51,305 nt of DNA, taken from positions 1 through 51,305 of the forward strand of contig PAYY01000034.1 of NCBI GenBank assembly GCA_002715465.1, given 5' to 3'. A model generated the notes under the pieces. The model ran no database searches. It was not told the origin of the DNA and worked only from the letters and a program-made list of their open reading frames with translations. Source of the DNA: Fidelibacterota bacterium (lineage in GTDB: Bacteria; Marinisomatota; Marinisomatia; Marinisomatales; S15-B10). Of this stretch, positions 45,854-51,305 are shown in pieces (positions within the stretch are counted from its first letter, which is position 1; every line of letters starts with the position of its first letter). A program made the position numbers and the translations under genes.

Positions 45854-48800
45854 CTATTTTAAGGAAATCATAAATTCAACTAAATCAACAAGTTCATCAA
45901 CACTCATTAAGTACTGAAGATTGCTGGGCATTGCTGAAATTGATAGCTCTTTCTTTGTTACAATGTCAGTTTGATTAACATCCGTAATTATTCCACCCTC
46001 ACTTTTAATCTTCAAAACATCTGAAGTTTCACTAATGATAAAACCTACTATCTCTTCATTGTTTTTTAATTCAATAGAGTATTGTTTATAGGATGGTGCA
46101 ATCCCCGCACTAGGATCAATTATTGATTGATAAAATGCTAACTTGGAAAGTTTATTTCCGGCTTTTGATAGATTAGGCCCAAAATCAATTCCTTCACCAT
46201 TCACCACATGACAATTATTACAACCGGAAGTCTCAAAAACCATTTTACCGTTCTCTGGGTTTCCAACATAAACAAGAAGCTCTGTCATCCCTGGAAGTGA
46301 ATTATTGTTTTTAGTTGGAGGTAAAGGAAAATATTTTGCTGCATCAGCATGCATTGCAACATTCATTGAATTCGACATTGCCTTTCCAACTATATCTTTA
46401 TACGATTCAGGAAAATTCCCTTCTTTGGCAAGTTTAATTAATTCTAGTCCTCCTCTCGGTGTTTGAACAAGTGCTCTAACAGACTGCTCCCTTACAGCCC
46501 TAGGTAATTTATTATTAATAAAGGCACTTTTTAGCAATGATATATTCCTACTATCTCTAGCATTTCCCAATGCAATTGCCGTTTTTAATGCAATATCAGT
46601 ATCACTTCCAGTTAAAAATTCCTTAATTATTTCATTTAGATTAGCATCCAATAATACTTTTATTGCTGAAATACTTTCTTGCGTATTCATTTTTTTTATA
46701 ACTATAGTCATTAAAGAAGGATAGTATTCAGTTAATTCGTATTTTTTAACCAACTTTGTAAACTGTACGCTTCCCTCAGCATTTGTTAACAAATCATTTA
46801 TAGAATTCCTAACCTTTTGATTGGAATGAATATCAAAATCATCAATCCGTATCAATGCTTCCGTTGCTACAAATGTATGTTTTGGTGATCCTTTATTTGG
46901 AGACTCTAAAACTAGTTTTTTCAATATATTCATTTTGTATGGGCTATCTCTTTGAAAATCGAATGCCCTCAAATATCTAGCCGTATCCTCTAAACTTACA
47001 TCCGAAGAATTAATTATTTTCATCAAATATTCTGATGTATTTATTGCTCTCGAACGCCATATAATATCTCGACCTGATTTTTCATTCCAACCATCTCCAA
47101 CTGAGGCAAGCCATTCGGCAAAAATGCTATCCCATCTTCCTTCAGCTCCTATTCCTAGAGCTTCTAAATACCATCTATCCTGACCATCATGCTTTAAAGC
47201 AAGTTCAGTCCATAACTTTGGAACTTCTTTAGATTTAATTTCTCTTAGAGCAATTGCGCATTCCCGCCGAACATGAGGTGAAACATCCGTAACCATAGAT
47301 TTTAACAGTGGAATAATATCCGTGTCCAATTGTCGAGCGGCACGAATTGCAGTTATTCGGATATTTTCATCGGGATCTTTAGATGCTATAGTTATATATT
47401 TATCACCCTTTTTCTGAATCTTAGAAAGTAACCAAAGTGCTCTGGCTTTAAATCGAGGATTACCTGAATTAAAAAGTTTTACAAGCTCCGATTCAGCCTC
47501 TGACTGCATATTATGAAGAGAATTCCAAGCTATGGAACGAACTGAATGATTAGGACTCTTTAGAGCTTCTATCGTCCCTTCGGCTGAAGTAAAATCATAC
47601 TCTGGTAAGATATATTTATTGCCAACAGGAGCAATACGAAAAATTCTTCCTCGATCTGGTTCCTCTTGTCGAGACCATCCAAGAACTGGATCATACCAAT
47701 CCGATATGAAAATGGATCCATCAGGTGCAACTGCGACATCAATTGGGCGGATAGATTTATCCCGTTCACCTTTAAATAAATTTACTATTTCAGCTTTGTA
47801 TCCAGCGCCATACTTTTTTAACTGAGGAGACCAGACAACACCTGGGCCAGCATCACAATAAATAACGTTATCCCAAAAAATTTCTGGTAATAGTCTCCCT
47901 TCGTAGACGGTGATGCCAGTTGGTGAACCTCCGCCTGTTATAATAATATTTGGTACAACACCAGGATCATTTTGATGCCAATGTCGTTTTTCTATACTGT
48001 CATCCCAACCTGTTCTAAAATTTTGCCATCCTGCACCGGTTATCTCATCTTTATAGCCGTAATTTCCAAATTCTAAAACAAAATTAAACCTACAAGCAGC
48101 ATGACCATCGTCATCATTATCAGATTGCCAAAGATTACCATATGAATCCACAGCTACTTCATAAATATTCCTGAAATTATGGCCCAAGACTTCAAATGAC
48201 GACCCATCAAGGTCGCAACGAAATACCATGCCACCGTAATAAGGAGAAATACCATATTTATATTTTTCAAAAGAATCTTCTGACATTCTACCTAAAGCAT
48301 CTTTTCCAAAAACCTCAAATCCCCATTGATCAATCACACTTTTTCCATCAGCATCATGGATATGAAAACCTCCATTTCCCATATTCCAATAAAGTTTTCC
48401 ATCAGGTCCAAAAGAAAATGAATGAGTAGAATGAGCTGCTTGTACAGGACCTGTTTTCGTAAAAAGCAATTCTTTTTTATCCGGTTTATCATCTCCGTCT
48501 TCATCTGTAAAGACAATCACATTAGGAGCAACTGTAACGATTACCTTATTACCAATGACAGCAAGTCCAAGAGGTGCATCAATATCTCTTCCCTGATAGA
48601 AAACCTTAGAAGTATCAGCAATTCCATCTCCATCATAATCCTCTAGAATTAAAATCCGATCTCCTTCTGGTCTTTTATTTTCTGTAGCCCTATGTCGGTA
48701 ATTAACAACGTCACATACCCATATTCTTCCTCGGTGATCTATATCAAGATTTACTGGATTTATAATCATGGGTTCTGAAGAAAATAATGTTGCTTCTAAT

Positions 48801-49021
48801 CCAGGATAAAGATCGATATTAGCCAATGCTCTGGATGGATCATTTAAAGGAGCATCACTAATTTGATTTAATGTGTGGATATTATTTCTTGATGAAATTA
48901 CTCCAGATGAATCACTAGAAGTTTTTGTTACCACTGTACATTTTATACTAATCATCGCTATAAATAAAATTAGTGAAAAACAAGAGGATAACCCTTTATG
49001 AGAGGCTAATAATGAGGTCAT
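45854..49021 (-). CDS. PVC-type membrane-bound dehydrogenase: propeller, HEAT repeats and cytochrome c
   Basis: 1055 residues. The N-terminus has a hydrophobic segment ending ISIKC (Cys28), a likely lipobox. Residues about 65-480 form a sorbosone/glucose-dehydrogenase-like propeller (IDHRGRIWVCDVVNYRHR, EDYDGDGIADTSKVFYQG, FSFGPDGKLYWNMGNGG, VAVAPDGSIFISDWYDP), the TIGR02604-type domain. About 500-900 are HEAT-like helical repeats (SVRSIAWNSLHNM, RRECAIALREIKS). The C-terminus carries a heme c site, CNNCH (934-938), and a likely Met ligand in SAMPSNLQYL, followed by the TIGR02603-type end. It should oxidise a sugar or alcohol outside the cytoplasm and pass electrons to heme. Family is best known from Planctomycetes and Verrucomicrobia. 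Neighbour of the sulfatase. Confidence 0.92.
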   Translation of the reverse strand: MTSLLASHKGLSSCFSLILFIAMISIKCTVVTKTSSDSSGVISSRNNIHTLNQISDAPLNDPSRALANIDLYPGLEATLFSSEPMIINPVNLDIDHRGRIWVCDVVNYRHRATENKRPEGDRILILEDYDGDGIADTSKVFYQGRDIDAPLGLAVIGNKVIVTVAPNVIVFTDEDGDDKPDKKELLFTKTGPVQAAHSTHSFSFGPDGKLYWNMGNGGFHIHDADGKSVIDQWGFEVFGKDALGRMSEDSFEKYKYGISPYYGGMVFRCDLDGSSFEVLGHNFRNIYEVAVDSYGNLWQSDNDDDGHAACRFNFVLEFGNYGYKDEITGAGWQNFRTGWDDSIEKRHWHQNDPGVVPNIIITGGGSPTGITVYEGRLLPEIFWDNVIYCDAGPGVVWSPQLKKYGAGYKAEIVNLFKGERDKSIRPIDVAVAPDGSIFISDWYDPVLGWSRQEEPDRGRIFRIAPVGNKYILPEYDFTSAEGTIEALKSPNHSVRSIAWNSLHNMQSEAESELVKLFNSGNPRFKARALWLLSKIQKKGDKYITIASKDPDENIRITAIRAARQLDTDIIPLLKSMVTDVSPHVRRECAIALREIKSKEVPKLWTELALKHDGQDRWYLEALGIGAEGRWDSIFAEWLASVGDGWNEKSGRDIIWRSRAINTSEYLMKIINSSDVSLEDTARYLRAFDFQRDSPYKMNILKKLVLESPNKGSPKHTFVATEALIRIDDFDIHSNQKVRNSINDLLTNAEGSVQFTKLVKKYELTEYYPSLMTIVIKKMNTQESISAIKVLLDANLNEIIKEFLTGSDTDIALKTAIALGNARDSRNISLLKSAFINNKLPRAVREQSVRALVQTPRGGLELIKLAKEGNFPESYKDIVGKAMSNSMNVAMHADAAKYFPLPPTKNNNSLPGMTELLVYVGNPENGKMVFETSGCNNCHVVNGEGIDFGPNLSKAGNKLSKLAFYQSIIDPSAGIAPSYKQYSIELKNNEEIVGFIISETSDVLKIKSEGGIITDVNQTDIVTKKELSISAMPSNLQYLMSVDELVDLVEFMISLK

Positions 49022-49151
49022 TATATATATATGCTCGTTAAATACAAATTATTAATTAAATAATTACTTTAGATAAATTTTTTAATTTGTTAATATATAG
49101 GTATATATCATTTTTATTACTCAATTAAATGTAAGACCTAAAACATATCTA

Positions 49152-50558
49152 CTATCGGCGTACATCTTTAACCCATGATTCATGTAAATTACGAAGACGG
49201 GCAACAATCTCAGGCTGATACTTATAATGATCTTTAAGCTCAGGCATATCCTCAGCTAGGTTGTGTAAAGTCACTTGCTGATTTTTATCTTCTAAAGTTA
49301 CGAGCTCGCGATTACCAGAAAATGGCTTTCCATCAATTCCTATTAACTTCCAATCCCCTTCCCGAACAGCCCATTTATTACCCCATCCAAAATGAAGAGT
49401 TGAGTGCTGTGACTTTGTATTCTCATTTTCTATGATTGGCAAAATATCAAACCCATCAAATTTGGGAGCATTTGATGGTCTTTCTATACCTAAAAGAGCA
49501 AGTATAGTAGGAAACCAATCCATAACTGTTACTATCTGGCCTCTTACTATACCTTTAGGTAGCTTTCCTGGATAACTTATGATAGCTGGAACACGTATAC
49601 CACCTTCAAGGAAGCTTCCTTTCTGCCCAATCCATTTGCCGGTTGATCCGCCTCCACTCGCCCCATAAAAATGACCTTTTGGATAACCACTTTTATGATT
49701 ATCTATGCTAATTCGATAGCCAATTTCTTCGGAATGACCATTATCACTGGTAAAAACAATAATCGTATTATTTCTTAAACTATATTCTTCTAGTTTATCA
49801 ATAACTTGACCAATATAGTAATCGGTGGTTGTGACTATGGCTCCATAGGAACGACTTGTTGGGTCTTTGACATCCTTATATAATTCTTCATGTTCCTTTA
49901 TTGCCTGTTCTGGATAATGAGGGATATTAAAGGGAATATATAGTAAAAAAGGCTGATCCTTATTTTCATCAATAAACTTTAAAGATCTTTCAATCATAAG
50001 TTCTGGAAAGTACCTCTCTCTCATTTGGACCTGAGTCGTACCTTCATAAAGATCATAATAACCGGAATCATGAAGGAAGAAAAAATTATAATTATCAATA
50101 AATCCATTTCGAATTCCAAAAAATTCATCAAAACCCTGCTTTTTAGGTCCATAATCAGGATGGGCTCCAAGGTGCCACTTACCAAACAATGCCGTTTGGT
50201 ACCCTTCTACTTTTAGCGCTTCAGCAATGGTTATTTCCTCTAGGGCCATATTAATACCCTTAGAAGAGCTCATATTTCCCTGAGTCCAATTCCACACCCC
50301 GCTCCTTTGAGGATGACGCCCGGTAATTAGTGATGCTCGCGATGGAGGACAAACTGTATGTGCATAAGCTTGAGTAAATCGCACACCAGTTGCTGCCAAT
50401 TTATCAATATTGGGTGTTATGAGATGTTTAGAACCAAAACAATTTGCATCAAGGGTTCCCTGATCATCTGTTAAAAATATTACTACATTGGGCTTTCTTA
50501 TTGAGCCACATGATGTGAAAAGTAGGATAAAAACCAATAATTTTGATAGCTTTTGCAT
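49152..50558 (-). CDS. Lipoprotein sulfatase (S1 formylglycine family)
   Basis: 468 residues, ATG with AGGGAGGA upstream, lipobox LFTSC (Cys17). VVIFLTDDQG (25-34) supplies the metal-binding Asp pair; TVCPPSRASLITGRHPQRSG (69-88) is the signature C-x-P-S-R, with Cys70 converted to formylglycine. FGKWHLG, IVFTSDNGHSEE (second metal Asp/Asn) and GKWIGQKGSFLEGGIRVP complete the alkaline-phosphatase-like site. Full length. It hydrolyses sulfate esters, probably on polysaccharides from algae or marine detritus. A formylglycine-generating enzyme must be supplied elsewhere. It lies 130 nt upstream of the PVC-type dehydrogenase on the same strand, so both may act on the same sugar. Confidence 0.95.
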   Translation of the reverse strand: MQKLSKLLVFILLFTSCGSIRKPNVVIFLTDDQGTLDANCFGSKHLITPNIDKLAATGVRFTQAYAHTVCPPSRASLITGRHPQRSGVWNWTQGNMSSSKGINMALEEITIAEALKVEGYQTALFGKWHLGAHPDYGPKKQGFDEFFGIRNGFIDNYNFFFLHDSGYYDLYEGTTQVQMRERYFPELMIERSLKFIDENKDQPFLLYIPFNIPHYPEQAIKEHEELYKDVKDPTSRSYGAIVTTTDYYIGQVIDKLEEYSLRNNTIIVFTSDNGHSEEIGYRISIDNHKSGYPKGHFYGASGGGSTGKWIGQKGSFLEGGIRVPAIISYPGKLPKGIVRGQIVTVMDWFPTILALLGIERPSNAPKFDGFDILPIIENENTKSQHSTLHFGWGNKWAVREGDWKLIGIDGKPFSGNRELVTLEDKNQQVTLHNLAEDMPELKDHYKYQPEIVARLRNLHESWVKDVRR

Positions 50559-50645
50559 TTCCTCCCTTATTTTTCCTTAAAAATATATAACTAGAAGTTT
50601 ATTCTAATATTTTTACATCTATTCAAAATAGCTTTTTTAAACATC

Positions 50646-51305
50646 CTACTTATTGACTTCTTTTAAATCATTGGTATAGGTATACCCAATAGGAAGCCAG
50701 TTTCCACCTGGCCCACCATAGGCACCCATATCATTTCGGACAGAGTTGGAATCCGGTGTTTCATGTTCCATTGACGTAGTAACCTTTCTTGGAATCTTCC
50801 CTTCAAGACAATATCTCCAATCCGCATCATTGTATTGACTATCTGGATTCCCACTATCAAGAGAAGAACTTTTCACAAAAACATCTTCCCCTAAAAAAAC
50901 ACCCCATCCCGGAATCCTATCGCAATAACTGTAAAGTGTAAAGTTATCCGATTCCATAGATATGAATGTGTAATCCATGCTTGCACCTACTCCTTCTAGG
51001 TTTCCTTGACTAAAATCAACTTCACCATTGGTTACACTACCGCTAATTCCAGAATATCGCATAGAGATAGAAGAACCATCAGATTCTTTAAAAGAGGCTG
51101 CGTCAGGACTATTTCCCACTAAAACTGTATTCATAAAGGACCATTCACTTCCATCAAAATAGCCACCACCACCTGTTTCTTCCGCCATATTACCCACTAT
51201 AGTAATATTAGTTCCTTTTAGATCAGAATTGAGCATATACAATCCACCACCTTCAGAAGATGCAACATTACTACCAATAATAGAATTCAAAAAATCAAAC
51301 TTGGA
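50646..51305 (-). CDS. Surface parallel beta-helix protein (polymorphic outer-membrane / choice-of-anchor-Q-like), C-terminal part
   Basis: The frame is open to the window edge, so only the last 219 codons are present (no start codon in the window; the TTG at 51290 is internal). Short repeated turns such as NSIIGSNVASSEGGGLYM, NITIVGNMAEETGGGGYF and SFMNTVLVGNSPDAAS are rungs of a right-handed beta-helix of the polymorphic-outer-membrane-protein kind. The end motif, RNDMGAYGGPGGNWLP, is the usual close of choice-of-anchor-Q/beta-helix secreted proteins; SSLDSGNPDSQYND precedes it. There is no NPFNP sorting domain. Probably a surface or secreted protein binding polysaccharide; its stop lies 87 nt before the sulfatase start. 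Confidence 0.75.
   Translation of the reverse strand, partial: SKFDFLNSIIGSNVASSEGGGLYMLNSDLKGTNITIVGNMAEETGGGGYFDGSEWSFMNTVLVGNSPDAASFKESDGSSISMRYSGISGSVTNGEVDFSQGNLEGVGASMDYTFISMESDNFTLYSYCDRIPGWGVFLGEDVFVKSSSLDSGNPDSQYNDADWRYCLEGKIPRKVTTSMEHETPDSNSVRNDMGAYGGPGGNWLPIGYTYTNDLKEVNK

Noticed and set aside
49022..49151. AT-rich palindromic-looking stretch between the dehydrogenase and sulfatase genes
   Set aside because: Only A/T pairs with no stable stem; not called a terminator or regulatory site.
50646..51290. Complete 214-codon gene starting at 51290
   Set aside because: The codon there is TTG in the middle of beta-helix repeats and the frame stays open to the window end, so it is the C-terminal part of a longer gene.

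Overview
The window is AT-rich DNA, dense with long secreted and surface proteins. It most resembles the Candidatus Marinimicrobia (SAR406) branch of the FCB superphylum. The basis is three proteins with a YPNPFNP-type C-terminal sorting domain (type IX secretion style), a TonB-dependent receptor full of Asp/Asn/Gly calcium-type motifs, giant Ig-like and cadherin-like repeat proteins, several lipoprotein signals, and a PVC-type heme-linked dehydrogenase beside a sulfatase. The assignment is inferred from gene style; no rRNA or ribosomal protein gene is present.

Layout. Positions 1-770 hold a truncated DUF262 (GmrSD/SspE-like) gene preceded by a broken DUF262 N-terminus, both on the 3' side of a tRNA-Ser(GGA) gene (771-857), which looks like the edge of a tRNA-associated island. 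Positions 914-12323 (minus strand) encode a pentapeptide-repeat protein with an EF-hand, a small charged protein with a 57-bp duplication, a 3069-residue adhesin-like protein with 26 Ig-like repeats, and an alpha/beta hydrolase. Positions 12438-16789 are the only complete plus-strand operon: a CsgG/TolB-N-like plus DUF5683-like protein, a cohesin-like lipoprotein, and a sorting-domain protein with dockerin-like repeats, the last two joined by overlapping reading frames.

Positions 16792-33856 (minus strand) form a degradation and uptake region: metalloprotease-like lipoprotein, GH32/43-like propeller protein, serine esterase, YhdH-type oxidoreductase, large TonB-dependent receptor, a sorting-domain protein upstream of it separated by a strong hairpin terminator, a glycerate-kinase-like P-loop kinase, a luciferase-like flavin oxidoreductase, a large TIM-barrel glycosidase-like lipoprotein, and a 7-bladed lactonase-like protein. 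Positions 33969-45786 encode an OmpA-family protein translationally coupled (TAATG) to a 3201-residue IgGFc/cadherin-like protein, followed by a membrane-anchored protein. Positions 45854-51305 carry the PVC-type dehydrogenase with cytochrome c, a formylglycine sulfatase, and the C-terminal part of a beta-helix surface protein.

Read together, the region looks devoted to the cell surface: adhesion or matrix proteins, calcium-binding modules, and handling of (possibly sulfated) polysaccharides or sugar acids. The most system-like candidates are the cohesin/dockerin-like operon and the OmpA-giant cadherin pair. All functions are inferred from sequence features read by eye; no database search was run.
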